Assembly (NCBI RefSeq): GCF_041860085.1
Contig: NZ_CP124747.1
Span: forward strand, 186,001-250,000
Source of the DNA: Schlesneria sp. DSM 10557
Lineage (GTDB): Bacteria; Planctomycetota; Planctomycetia; Planctomycetales; Planctomycetaceae
Length of the DNA: 64,000 bases
Reading direction: 5' to 3'
Shown here: positions 45,522 through 54,864 of the stretch, one piece after another
Numbering within the stretch: the first letter of the stretch is position 1
Layout of the letters: the number at the start of each line of letters is the position of its first letter
The notes under the pieces: model-generated
What the model was told of the DNA's origin: nothing
The model's database searches: none
The model's input: the letters and a program-made list of their open reading frames with translations, nothing else
Position numbers and translations under genes: made by a program

Positions 45522-47945
45522 TTAAATGGATTCTCGGCCGAGAATTTCCTCGACGAGTCCCACTTCGCTGGGATCCAATTCAAACAGGGACTGCACGCGT
45601 CGATCGATCTCGAACTCAACGGATTGCTGCAGAGCGAGTTCGTCACTTCCTTCCATCGTTCCCGACCGGAATCGATTCTGCGACAAACCCAATCGAAGAT
45701 CGACTAATTGCACCAGCTCGTCGTGACAACGACGTTGGTGTAAATCGCTGAAGTCAATCCGCGGAACCGGTGCCTGTTTCAGAACGTGACCATTCAGTTC
45801 AAGTCCGATGCCACGGCGTTTACTGTGATTCGCGAACCAGGCCCACAGGACTCGGCTGTTCAGGACCGCGCAGACATAATTCAGGTGCTCGCGCGTCTGG
45901 GGGCGGGGAACCCAGACATTCGTGCTGAACGGGACATAGCAGGCGCCCCAGACCGGAACGATACTTGGTCGAACCGCCATCTGAAGGACGACCAGTTTAT
46001 CGGATAGCCAGACTCGTTCCTCACGGGGCCAGTGCAGGTGCCACCAGGAATTTGTCCCCCGCTGGGTCTCGCGCCGCGCTTCCAGAACGACCCGGAAACG
46101 AGCAAGGTGTTTCTTCAGATTCGGAAAATCCTCGATATCCGGACACGTTGCCGGGGTCGAATAGATCAGTTGCCGCGATGCGTCCGGCGAACATCGGTAA
46201 CGGTCGAGGTCACAAAGATCATGGTAGGGCCGCAGCAGGCTCAATTCTGGGGGGGTGAGACCCAGATCCCCAACTTCTGCCGGGGTGAGCGAGAAAACGC
46301 CTTCGTCCTGAATCCAGCCGAAGGTTTCGGCCGGCTTGGGAAAACGGACAAGAGTACGCCGATTCAGTGTTGCTGGGTTCTCTGCAATCCCCTGTCTCAC
46401 TTCGCCAAGCTCGCCAAGTCGCGGAAACTTTTTCAGCTTGGTGAGCAGTCCGTCGTGGGAGGGGAAGACATCGATCCGGTCGCCGGGAAAGAGTTGTGAT
46501 CGGGACTTTTCGAACCGGATCATCTGGCCGGGACTGTCTGACAACGAAGTTGCCAGAACCGCTCCAGACTGTCCCGCGATTCGAATGACCGTGTTTCGAT
46601 CGGCCGGTCCCCGAGTCAACTTAAATATCACATGCTGTCCTGTGACTCGGGGGAATACGGGAGTGTTCCTAAGTAACAGAATCTCATCCACGCGAACTTG
46701 CTCACGCAGGGCGGCAATCAGCTTGCTGGACCCGCTTCCCTGCAGCCAGTAAGCATTCGTGATGTAGGAAAGAGTTCCACCTTCCTTCAGCAGATGAATT
46801 CCGCGAAAAACAAAGTAGTACCACAGGTCCATCCGGGCTGACTGGTGGTGACGCCCCCAGCGTGTGCGCTGGATGAGATCGAGTTCCCGTTTGTAGTCAC
46901 GTTCTCGCCGGTAGGGAGGATTCCCGACCACCAGATCGAACCCGCCCCGTTGTTTGATGCCTGGAAATTCTGTTGGCCAGTCGAAGGGCGATATCCGCGT
47001 GCGAACCCCCTTTGAAGGGGAAGCCCGACTCTTGATCGAGCCCTTCTCCGAAAACGTGGCGCCAATCAGCGAATGTCCCTGTTTGAAATTGGATTCCAGA
47101 AAGTGCCAGTCGACTTCCTGCGCCGTGGGGCGTGTTTCGGGAGCTGAGGAATCAAGCAGGACCAGCCAGAGAATTCGTCTCGCAACTTCGATTGCTGCGG
47201 CATCGAAGTCGACGCCGTAGAGGTGTGTCAGCAGAATCTGGCGGCAGGTATCGAATGAAAGGTGTGGCCCGGACTTTGTCTTGATCAGGGTGACACTCGT
47301 TTCAGTCTGCCCGGATTCGACAAGTAAACGCAGGTACCACGCCAGTAAACGGCGATAGGCGGCGACGAGAAACGCTCCACAACCCGCCGCAGGATCGAGG
47401 AGGCTGTGTTCGAGGGCATCTGCGGTGGTGCCTTTTTCTAATCGCTCGTCCAAAGTCAGCCGCAAAATTTCGTCAACGACCGGTTGCGGCGTATAGAAAG
47501 TCCCCGTTCGCTTACGAACTGAAGAACGGGGACGCTTTCGATCGGTCTGTCCTGAGTCACCTCGCAGACTTACCAGCAGTTCGTGAATTTCACCGAGGAT
47601 CTCAGGCCGGCTCGTTTCATCGAGGGGGCAACGCTCAACAAGTGACTCCAGCCCCCGTGGCGGAAGCACTTCGGCGGAATGGAAATCAGGGAGAGGAAGC
47701 GAAGCCGTTATTTCGCGAACGCTCAGCAGCTTTCGGAAGGCGGCCCAATCAACGATCGATTCGGCGGGGTATGCTGGTGTGCCCGGCGAGGAATTGGCTT
47801 TCGGAGGAACTTCGCCCCGCCGAAGTGACTTGAACGACTGACGGCACCACTTCCGCAGGGATTCGTCCACCGGTAGGCTCGCTGAGTGTGTCTTCGCGCG
47901 CTGAGATACACCACTACGTTTCAGCTTCAACCGGTGCGAACGCAA
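45522..47945 (-). CDS. Adenine-specific DNA methyltransferase, Eco57I/TaqI-like
   Basis: 807 residues with a TTG start that is not well supported; the N-terminal ~120 residues could be shorter. Motif X GTFYTP is at 148-153, the SAM-binding motif I DPAAGCGAFL at 184-193, and catalytic motif IV NPPY at 342-345, so it is a gamma-class N6-adenine methylase. The second half (from about 480) resembles TaqI-like target-recognition domains, with LNYVCAVLNSRVLWAWF and LNGHVLKQAPVPRI. I see no nuclease motif in the N-terminal part and no separate endonuclease, helicase or specificity gene nearby. Either an orphan methylase or part of an unrecognised defence unit. Confidence 0.85.
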   Translation of the reverse strand: MRSHRLKLKRSGVSQRAKTHSASLPVDESLRKWCRQSFKSLRRGEVPPKANSSPGTPAYPAESIVDWAAFRKLLSVREITASLPLPDFHSAEVLPPRGLESLVERCPLDETSRPEILGEIHELLVSLRGDSGQTDRKRPRSSVRKRTGTFYTPQPVVDEILRLTLDERLEKGTTADALEHSLLDPAAGCGAFLVAAYRRLLAWYLRLLVESGQTETSVTLIKTKSGPHLSFDTCRQILLTHLYGVDFDAAAIEVARRILWLVLLDSSAPETRPTAQEVDWHFLESNFKQGHSLIGATFSEKGSIKSRASPSKGVRTRISPFDWPTEFPGIKQRGGFDLVVGNPPYRRERDYKRELDLIQRTRWGRHHQSARMDLWYYFVFRGIHLLKEGGTLSYITNAYWLQGSGSSKLIAALREQVRVDEILLLRNTPVFPRVTGQHVIFKLTRGPADRNTVIRIAGQSGAVLATSLSDSPGQMIRFEKSRSQLFPGDRIDVFPSHDGLLTKLKKFPRLGELGEVRQGIAENPATLNRRTLVRFPKPAETFGWIQDEGVFSLTPAEVGDLGLTPPELSLLRPYHDLCDLDRYRCSPDASRQLIYSTPATCPDIEDFPNLKKHLARFRVVLEARRETQRGTNSWWHLHWPREERVWLSDKLVVLQMAVRPSIVPVWGACYVPFSTNVWVPRPQTREHLNYVCAVLNSRVLWAWFANHSKRRGIGLELNGHVLKQAPVPRIDFSDLHQRRCHDELVQLVDLRLGLSQNRFRSGTMEGSDELALQQSVEFEIDRRVQSLFELDPSEVGLVEEILGRESI

Positions 47946-48207
47946 TCAGGCCTGTCCGCACCCTTGTCCCTGACCGCAGGCGGTGATCTGCTCGGCGAGT
48001 CTCGACGAGAAACCCGTTGCCTCAACATTGGCTGGGCAGATTTCCGAACGCGTCACTTTCCGGCCGGGGACAATTTATCTGACTGCAACGGGAGCGAGAC
48101 TGCAACCTTACAGATCCGGAAGGTTCGCGGCGGATGACGTCTTCGGCCATCTGCCACACGCTTCGCGGGGGGCCGACGCAGGGAGGGGAAATTCCCGTGA
48201 GCGCGCG

Positions 48208-49440
48208 TTATCTCAGCCGTGGGGTGATCGTCAAATCATCGACCCACAATTTGCCCGTCGCTCCGTTCAGACCAATTCGGACGATCATTTCGCGGGCTTT
48301 GAGGGGGACTGCGATCACTTTCGTGACCGTGGTCCATTCCTGCGTTCCCGTCCAGGGGCCGATGACCGGGTCATCGAAAGACCGTCGATTTTCATCATAG
48401 AAGTGAAATCGGACCGAAGCGAACTCGTGGTCCTCACGGCCACTTCGAATGTCTTCGGCCTTGTACCGAACGCGAACATGCAATGCGCTGATCTTGGTTC
48501 CATCGATCGCGGCTGCCTGTAACCCCTGCGAAAGTCGTCCCGATTCCGGGGACGAGAACAGCAGGCAGCGCTTCCCTTCGGGAGCACCGATATCGACCAG
48601 GGTGGTCTGGCGCTGGTAGTGCCAGTGGTCGGCGTATCCGTCCTCGTTTTCATCAAGTTCGAAGCCTCCGTTAAGAATCCGTGGGTTCAGCGGATCGGGC
48701 TTCACCTTGCGTTGATCTTCTGATTCCCCCGTCATGGGCACGAAGAGTGTGGAGATCAATTTCTTCTCTTCGAGCTTGCCGTCTTTCTTTTCAAATTGGT
48801 GAAAGACCTGCTGATAGCGCTGACCAAGAGGCACCAGCAGACGGCCTCCTTCTTTTAGTTGATCGATGAGGGGCTGCGGAACGTTTTCCGGTGAGCAGGT
48901 CACGATGATCTTGTCGAAGGGGGCGTACTCTTCCCAGCCCAGATAGCCGTCGCCGATCTTTGTCTTCACGTTGTCGTATTTGAGGCGACTCAATCGTTCG
49001 GCGGCAGACTTTCCCAGTGGTTCTACGATCTCGATCGAATAAACCTCTTTGACCAGGTTTGCGAGAACCGCCGCCTGATATCCGCTGCCCGTGCCGATCT
49101 CGAGAACGCGATCTTCCGGTTGAGGATCAATTGTCTGAGTCATATACGCCACGACGAACGGCGGCGAAATGGTCTGCTTGAAACCGATCGGCAGCGCCGC
49201 GTCGGCGTAGGCCTCGGCTCGATATTTGGGTCCGACGAATTCGTGACGAGGAACCTGTCTGAGACTTTCGAGCACGCGTTCGTTCGTGATTCCTTCCCGT
49301 TCAACGTATTCGCTCACCAGAAAATATCTTGCCTCTCGGAAAGGGTCCTTCTTCTGGGCAACGGCAGTCTGGCCTGCTCCTACGCAAATACCAAGGGCCA
49401 GCAGTCCCGCTGCAGTCAGTGTTCCCCGTCTGTGAAGCAT
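48208..49440 (-). CDS. Exported protein-L-isoaspartate O-methyltransferase with beta-sandwich tail
   Basis: 410 residues; GAGGAG lies 8 bases before the ATG. A clear signal peptide (GTLTAAGLLALGICVGAGQTAVA) is followed by a PCMT domain (about 32-225): PRHEFVGPKYRAEAYADAALP, the motif VLEIGTGSGYQAAVLA that binds SAM, and LKEGGRLLVPLG. The C-terminal part (about 240-405) starts LNGGFELDENEDGYADHW and ends KLWVDDLTI, like a CBM4/9-type sandwich domain. PCMT repairs damaged aspartates using SAM; an extracytoplasmic form is odd because SAM is cytoplasmic. A cleaved-only or mis-predicted signal is the alternative. Confidence 0.9.
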   Translation of the reverse strand: MLHRRGTLTAAGLLALGICVGAGQTAVAQKKDPFREARYFLVSEYVEREGITNERVLESLRQVPRHEFVGPKYRAEAYADAALPIGFKQTISPPFVVAYMTQTIDPQPEDRVLEIGTGSGYQAAVLANLVKEVYSIEIVEPLGKSAAERLSRLKYDNVKTKIGDGYLGWEEYAPFDKIIVTCSPENVPQPLIDQLKEGGRLLVPLGQRYQQVFHQFEKKDGKLEEKKLISTLFVPMTGESEDQRKVKPDPLNPRILNGGFELDENEDGYADHWHYQRQTTLVDIGAPEGKRCLLFSSPESGRLSQGLQAAAIDGTKISALHVRVRYKAEDIRSGREDHEFASVRFHFYDENRRSFDDPVIGPWTGTQEWTTVTKVIAVPLKAREMIVRIGLNGATGKLWVDDLTITPRLR

Positions 49441-49546
49441 TGTCAGCTCCTCTCAATCAATGAAAACCCAAAGTGACGATCCATGTCACTCAAATGCCGA
49501 CCCCGCGCTGATCGATCGGAGTCTGTTTACGCGGAATCTAAACAAA

Positions 49547-49780
49547 TCAGTGAATCTTCACGAGACCGAGTTGTCCACTTGAGTCACTGATATCCAGATC
49601 GTCAGTGAGAGACTCCTCGACCGGGGTTCGTGGAGGAGGCACGTTGTCGAGGGGCTCTTCCGCAGAGGCCAGCGTAAACGACTCGTTTTTGCAAGAGGGG
49701 TCTAACGGATTTCCGCTGAGCAGCAGTTCGACGCGAGGTCGGCTACTTGACCGTCTGCTCGAAAGACTCATACGATTCAT
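49547..49780 (-). CDS. Possible small protein, 77 residues
   Basis: Minus-strand frame from an ATG at 49780, opening MNRMSLSSRRSSSRPRVELL and ending GQLGLVKIH. Composition is more natural than that of the other frames here, and it fills a 400-base gap, but there is no strong ribosome binding site and no family. The longer open frame continuing to 50047 is antisense to the Gly/Trp-rich gene and is not supported. Confidence 0.3.
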   Translation of the reverse strand: MNRMSLSSRRSSSRPRVELLLSGNPLDPSCKNESFTLASAEEPLDNVPPPRTPVEESLTDDLDISDSSGQLGLVKIH

Positions 49781-49848
49781 GCTGACGGATATGGTGCCGT
49801 CGTTGAATTCGGATAGGCAGGAAAAACTCCGCAGGGGAGGTGGTTCTG

Positions 49849-50796
49849 ATGAGATCGACCAATTTAAGATGGGGCGTCGCCCTGTTGTCACTGGCCTTTG
49901 TGGCCACGTCGGAAATGAAACTGGAAGCAGCCGGTCCGGCAACGGCCCAGCAAGCCATGATGCAGACTCAGTCGGCATTAAACGATGCGTCACTCGGCTG
50001 GCATCGGGGCTGGGGTTGGGGCGGCGGATGGGGCTGGGGTGGACCACGTTTTGGTGGCTGGGGATATCGCGGCTGGGGCGGTTGGGGTGGCTGGGGATAC
50101 GGTGGCTTTCGCAGCTACGGGTATGGCTATCCCGGCTGGGGCTACGGTGGATTTACCTATGTTCGCCCCGTGATTTACACGTACCCCGCGTACTCCTATC
50201 CGGTCTACTACACGAGTCCCTCGTACTGCTGTAATTACAGCTACGTCTCTCCTTACCAGTCGTCTTACTACTGCGCATCCAACTCTTCACTTCCTGTGAG
50301 TTACAGCGTGGCAAGTTATGACAATCCTTCGCAGCCGGTGCCCTACACCTCGACGCTGGCAAGCACCCGGACTTACAGTTCCCCACGTGCTTCGACCGGT
50401 GCTTATGTGGCGAAGACCTTCAACGGAAACTCTGACAGTGTCGTCGTGAGCAGCCGACCTGTTAACAGCCCCAGCTACTACGCTCAGGTGAAGCAGTCCC
50501 AGGCAATGGGTTCTAACCTGAGCATGGAACGAGTCGCCGCGAAGACCAGTCATCAGGCTCCGCTGCCGCCGCTGCCGAATCCACCTGTCTCGTATGCGCA
50601 GGCAATCAAGAAATCAGAACCGGTCCCATCCCGGTTTGTCGCCGCCAAGCCATCTGCTCTTCATCAAGAGTATCTGGCTGCCTCGGCGAACGTCAGCGCC
50701 CGAAAGCGAATGGCGAACGAACCCCTGATTGGTTCCACCGACACCCGCAACGGATACTCATCGGCTGCCAGACTGGCTTCGGGTAGCCTCGACTGA
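49849..50796 (+). CDS. Gly/Trp/Tyr-rich secreted protein
   Basis: 315 residues from the ATG at 49849, with GGAGG 8 bases upstream. Signal-like N-terminus (GVALLSLAFVATSEMKLEAA). A low-complexity block at about 52-105 is built of GWG, GGW and GYG units, followed by a Tyr/Ser/Pro-rich stretch with CC pairs (SYCCNYSY). The rest is Ser/Ala/Pro-rich. Resembles surface or cell-wall-like proteins of planctomycetes; function unknown. A good terminator follows. Confidence 0.78.
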   Translation: MRSTNLRWGVALLSLAFVATSEMKLEAAGPATAQQAMMQTQSALNDASLGWHRGWGWGGGWGWGGPRFGGWGYRGWGGWGGWGYGGFRSYGYGYPGWGYGGFTYVRPVIYTYPAYSYPVYYTSPSYCCNYSYVSPYQSSYYCASNSSLPVSYSVASYDNPSQPVPYTSTLASTRTYSSPRASTGAYVAKTFNGNSDSVVVSSRPVNSPSYYAQVKQSQAMGSNLSMERVAAKTSHQAPLPPLPNPPVSYAQAIKKSEPVPSRFVAAKPSALHQEYLAASANVSARKRMANEPLIGSTDTRNGYSSAARLASGSLD

Positions 50797-50819
50797 CATC
50801 TCAATCGCTTCACGATTCA

Positions 50820-50873
50820 GAGAACCGAGCCCTCGGCAAGCAGATTTGTTTTGCCGGGGGCTTGTTCTCTTTC
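50820..50873 (+). terminator. Terminator after the Gly/Trp-rich gene
   Basis: GAGAAC (50820-50825) and the GCCCTCGGCAA block pair with TTGCCGGGGGC and GTTCTC (ending 50869), followed by TTTCC. The stem begins 23 bases after the stop. Confidence 0.75.
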
Positions 50874-51304
50874 CAGGGGGACTGCTCGATTTGGCTCGAT
50901 CCCGTCAAGACAGGATCGAGTCGATGGCATGTAAGAATACGTTCAGCGGGCTTCGAGCGTCTCACCCGTTGAACCTTCCTCGGGGGTACCAGGCTACCGG
51001 TGTGCGATCCGCAAGAGGCTTCCAGTGGGCGCAGATTCATGATGACGAATCCCGCGTTGAAACCGCCAAAAACGATGCAGGGCTCACAATTACGGAGAGT
51101 TCAGATCGCGAGCCCCAGTATCCCCTCCGTTCCGGGAATATCTTGATGATTCCGCCGCGGGCGCCATTGTGACCCGCCACGGCTCTGATAGCGGATCTCT
51201 TCTCAGAGTGTCCGATCGTCCCGTTGGCGCGGGAATGGTGCTTCGTGTGTAACGTAGCGGCACGGAGATACTGTGACTGCTCATCGGATTTACAACAATG
51301 AATA
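50874..51304. other. Intergenic gap, no gene seen
   Basis: About 430 bases between convergent genes. No coding sequence, tRNA or ncRNA recognised. Confidence 0.5.
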
Positions 51305-51334
51305 AGGCCCGGCTCGATTGTTCGAGCCGGGCCT
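51305..51334 (-). terminator. Terminator of the alpha/beta hydrolase gene
   Basis: Perfect 13-base arms AGGCCCGGCTCGA (51305-51317) and TCGAGCCGGGCCT (51322-51334) with a 4-base loop. It lies 35 bases beyond the hydrolase stop; on the minus strand it is followed by TATTCATTGT. The plus side reads GTTTGTT, so it may work in both directions. Confidence 0.85.
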
Positions 51335-51369
51335 GTTTGTTGGATCTGAGTTCGCTGGACATCGCAAAA

Positions 51370-52338
51370 TCAGTCTCGTTCGAGCTGACTTCGACGGTCT
51401 CGCCACTCACTGGGGTGCTCTTTCACATACTTGGTCAGGAACTCGAAGATGTGCTTGCGGAGGTTGGCATTTCTTGTAACGAGATCCATTCCGCTGAAAT
51501 TTGCTTCGTATTTCCACAGATACGGTGGATCGTTCTGGTCGCCTTCCTTCTCTTTGTCTTTCTTGACGACAAGCAGGTCAAAAATTTTGTTAGCGGCCGA
51601 GACATCACCTGCATTTTTTTCAGAAACGGCAATCACGACCGGTCGTTTCAGAGCCCGAATGACGGGCATCGATTTGGTCACTGTCAGGCCGGGGACGGTT
51701 GCATCGGGCGAGATCAAAGCGAGTGCCTGGACATCCTGCCCCTTGGGCGTTCGCCCCTCCAGAGTGGGACTGTCGTCGAAAGGAATTTTGCCCCAGTCGA
51801 GTTCCGTGTAGAGCACGGCGACTGCGGCGCTGAAATCGGAACCCACGATGCCCAATTTGTTCATGTTCAGGTTCTTCTTCTGGTGTTCTTCCATGATGAA
51901 GTCTTTGACGGCTTCCATATCGAAAGCCACCATCGCCTGATAGTCGTTCTTGCTCAGTCCTCCCTTTTTCGGAAAGGGGCTCTCACCATGTCCGCGAAGA
52001 TCGACGGCGATGACAGCGAAGTCACCTTTCTGCTGCAGATCGGTCGCGAGTGTTTTCCACTGCTGGCGGGTCCCCCGCTTGCCATGCAGCAGGACGATGA
52101 CCGGCGCATCCTGCCCACCGAGAGACTTGTAGTAAGTCACCTTGATCTTGAAATTGTCAGCCGTGACCAGGTCACGGTCTTCGATGGTGTGCTTTTTGGC
52201 TCCCTGAGCGAACAGCGCCGGTGACGTTGATGCCAGAAGGATTCCCAGAATCACTCCAGCCCACACTCTGGCCACTCCACGCGATCCCTGGGATCGGAGC
52301 GAGCAAAAAGCGGATAAATGCGACGGGGCATTCCACAT
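51370..52338 (-). CDS. Exported alpha/beta hydrolase with Asp at the nucleophile position
   Basis: 322 residues from the ATG at 52338 (GGAG 6 bases upstream); an ATG at 52374 is the alternative. A signal-like helix (VWAGVILGILLASTSPALFA) precedes an alpha/beta hydrolase fold: VIVLLHGKRGTRQQW (oxyanion loop), IAVDLRGHGES, and the elbow GIVGSDFSAAVA, where D168 replaces the usual Ser of G-x-S-x-G. Haloalkane dehalogenases and epoxide hydrolases use Asp here, but a non-enzymatic role is also possible. Substrate unknown. The 284-base gap to the divergent SAM hydrolase gene shows no clear element. Confidence 0.8.
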   Translation of the reverse strand: MWNAPSHLSAFCSLRSQGSRGVARVWAGVILGILLASTSPALFAQGAKKHTIEDRDLVTADNFKIKVTYYKSLGGQDAPVIVLLHGKRGTRQQWKTLATDLQQKGDFAVIAVDLRGHGESPFPKKGGLSKNDYQAMVAFDMEAVKDFIMEEHQKKNLNMNKLGIVGSDFSAAVAVLYTELDWGKIPFDDSPTLEGRTPKGQDVQALALISPDATVPGLTVTKSMPVIRALKRPVVIAVSEKNAGDVSAANKIFDLLVVKKDKEKEGDQNDPPYLWKYEANFSGMDLVTRNANLRKHIFEFLTKYVKEHPSEWRDRRSQLERD

Positions 52339-52622
52339 ATGAATCTCCACGATCAAGCGAGGCAGCATCTTCAAAAACAGAATGACACATCAGAAGCCCA
52401 AAGCAACTCGTAGTGTGAGTACTTAAGCTGCTCCAAGACGGGTTTCACTGTCATCAACTGACGGTTTCACAGAACATCAAATGCCATTTGAAGTTCCGTG
52501 GCAAGTCAATTGACGGTGATAGCTTCATATGTCAGTGTAGAATTGTCGAAAAACGGGGTCAATCCGCGCTTACGGCGCGATTGCACAACTCGACCAGAAT
52601 TCTTTTCAAATAGACGGTTTAA

Positions 52623-53426
52623 ATGGCTTCCAGCCTCGGATCTGCGTGTCGCTGTATCACATTTCTCTCGGACTTCGGCATGCGAGACACTTATGTCGCG
52701 CAAATGAAGGGTGTCGCTCTCGGGATCAATCCCGACGTCCACCTGGTCGACCTCACGCACGAGATCCCCCCGCAGGACGTCTTGCTCGCGACATTCCTGT
52801 GGAGTGATGCTCTCGACGCATTTCCGGAAAATACAATCCACGTGGGCATTGTGGATCCCGGAGTGGGGAGCGATCGGAATCTGATTGCTGCGGAAATTGG
52901 TCCGTTCAGAGTGGTTTGCCCCGACAACGGACTGATCTCGGTGTTGCTGCAGCGCGAATCCGTTCGACGAGTCGTCAAGCTCGATCACCTGAGCCTGTGG
53001 CGGCGGACGGTTTCCAGCACATTTCACGGTCGCGATATTCTGACTCCCGTCGCCGCAGCCTGGAGTCGTGGTGTTGATCTCTCTGAGTTGGGAACCGTTT
53101 ACTCCGAGCCCCTGGTCACACTGCCGCTCGCCACCCCCACGTTCAGTCAGTCTTCGATTACCGGACGCATCATTGATGTCGACCGTTTTGGAAACCTGAT
53201 TACGAACATCGCCGCGTCCCTGCTACCTGAAGACCGGAACTCCCTGCGGTTTGAAGCAGGGCCCTGCCAGGTCCATGAACTCTCCCGCTGTTATGCCGAT
53301 GCGCCTGTCGGAGAACCACTGGCATTGATTGGGAGTTGTGGTCGATTGGAATTTGCGATTCGGGATGGGAATGCGGCAGAAGAATTCCAATTGAGTCGGG
53401 GTCGTCGCGTTGTGGTGCGGTGGTAA
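52623..53426 (+). CDS. SAM hydrolase / hydroxide adenosyltransferase (DUF62)
   Basis: 267 residues. LSDFGMRDTYVAQMKG at the N-terminus, GIVDPGVGSDRN, VCPDNGLISVLL, HGRDILTPVAAAW and VDRFGNLITN match the DUF62 family. Its members split S-adenosylmethionine into adenosine and methionine using a hydroxide held by conserved Asp/Arg/His; fluorinase is a relative. No sign of the fluorinase-specific loop. Biological purpose in bacteria is unclear. Unlinked single gene; a lipoprotein gene follows after 157 bases. Confidence 0.92.
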   Translation: MASSLGSACRCITFLSDFGMRDTYVAQMKGVALGINPDVHLVDLTHEIPPQDVLLATFLWSDALDAFPENTIHVGIVDPGVGSDRNLIAAEIGPFRVVCPDNGLISVLLQRESVRRVVKLDHLSLWRRTVSSTFHGRDILTPVAAAWSRGVDLSELGTVYSEPLVTLPLATPTFSQSSITGRIIDVDRFGNLITNIAASLLPEDRNSLRFEAGPCQVHELSRCYADAPVGEPLALIGSCGRLEFAIRDGNAAEEFQLSRGRRVVVRW

Positions 53427-53583
53427 GTGCCAGTGGCGACCCGACGATGCGGGATCGCTGGTAACTCTTGGACGCTGTGAGTGTTCCGAATTCGATTGGT
53501 GATCGGTTATGATGCGGGCCGAAGCACAGGACAACTCACGGACATCAGTCGCAAGCCACTGATGAGAAAGGAAATGGAATACG

Positions 53584-54837
53584 ATGGATCGCTCAGGGAC
53601 GCGGTGGCTGGCGGTGATGCTCATGGGCATTGTGGGCTGTGGTCAGTCCCGACAGGACGTGGCGGAACCTTCACCCGCGAATGTCACCGAATCCACGGAC
53701 AAATCACCGCCAGCGACTCGTAACGACAGGGGTGAAACGGCTTCTACTTCGGCAAGTCCGAAGGTCGGTCTGGTTGCGACAGCACAGGATGGGTCTGCGG
53801 AAGCGACGTTCCAGCGAACGCTGCAGTCATTCCAGGACGGTCGGTTTGATGATGCGTTCGAGTTCTTGCCCCCCTCGTACCAGGCAGACGTCGACCAGTT
53901 GCTTCAGGTGTTCGCTGAGAAGATGGATCCCCAGGTCTGGACGAACTCGTTTGAACTGCTCGGCAAGATTGGTCGAGTTCTGAAGAGTAAAAAGAATCTC
54001 ATTCTCGACATGGATGGAGTGAAGCGACTCCCACAAGTTGAGTTAATCAAGCCGCACTGGGATGCGATTGCGGGCGGGATGAGTGATCTTCCTTCGAGCG
54101 ACTTCGGCGATCTGCAACGGCTGAAGCAGACGAAGGTCCGACAACTGCTCGGCTCGGCCGGGGGACTGTTCCGCGGATTGCCGCTGCCTCAGTTTGGGGA
54201 TATTCAAGTCACCACGATCAAATCGGATTCGAAGACCGCAACTCTGGCGTATCGGGAGAAGAAGGACAGCGAACCAAAAGAGGTCGAATTTGTCCTGATG
54301 GAAGGAAAATGGCTGCCGAAATCGATCGCCAGCGGATGGAGTGCAGGTATTGCCGAAGCACGAGCGTCACTCGACAAATTGCCTGAACGGATGGCTAGCT
54401 GGAAACCGGTCATCATCTCTCAGTTAGAGAAGGTCGAGGGAATGATTGATCAGTTGCAGGCGTCACGGACGAAAGAAGAGTTCAGCGCGGCCGTGGCACC
54501 CCTGTTCTTCACGATCGCGTATGGGGCCCAGCTGGCGCAGCAGGCGGTGCTCGAATCGACGGCGGCTGCTCGTGCAGCGGATGTGGTTCACTGCGAGATC
54601 AACCGAGAATTGAATGACGAAGACCTGACGAAGCTCAAGGACGTCGTCGTTCAGTTTCTAGGAGAGAGCGGAGCCGATGCCGAGTACGAGCTCATTCCCA
54701 ACGATGGACGAACGCGTTGCCGGTTCACCATGGTGACGGACGCCGCAGCAATGGCGTCCGTGCTTGCCAAACACTTTGACACGGCGACAGTCCGCCTGGA
54801 CCTGGAAAGCCGCACCGTTCACATCGATTTCAAATAA
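53584..54837 (+). CDS. Putative lipoprotein of unknown function
   Basis: 417 residues; GAAAGG lies before the ATG. RWLAVMLMGIVGCG is a lipoprotein signal (Cys at 19). After a Ser/Pro/Thr-rich spacer the protein is mainly helical (FQRTLQSFQDGRFDDAFEFL, KPVIISQLEKVEGMIDQLQ) with a C-terminal alpha/beta part (CRFTMVTDAAAMASVLAKHF). No family recognised. nadB starts 27 bases after its stop, so the two may be co-transcribed. Confidence 0.78.
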   Translation: MDRSGTRWLAVMLMGIVGCGQSRQDVAEPSPANVTESTDKSPPATRNDRGETASTSASPKVGLVATAQDGSAEATFQRTLQSFQDGRFDDAFEFLPPSYQADVDQLLQVFAEKMDPQVWTNSFELLGKIGRVLKSKKNLILDMDGVKRLPQVELIKPHWDAIAGGMSDLPSSDFGDLQRLKQTKVRQLLGSAGGLFRGLPLPQFGDIQVTTIKSDSKTATLAYREKKDSEPKEVEFVLMEGKWLPKSIASGWSAGIAEARASLDKLPERMASWKPVIISQLEKVEGMIDQLQASRTKEEFSAAVAPLFFTIAYGAQLAQQAVLESTAAARAADVVHCEINRELNDEDLTKLKDVVVQFLGESGADAEYELIPNDGRTRCRFTMVTDAAAMASVLAKHFDTATVRLDLESRTVHIDFK

Positions 54838-54864
54838 GCTGCTCTAGCAGAAACGAGACTTATC

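Noticed and set aside
49605..50234. Plus-strand open frame overlapping the Gly/Trp-rich gene in another frame
   Set aside because: The repeat block keeps several frames open; the frame starting at 49849 has the ribosome binding site and signal peptide.
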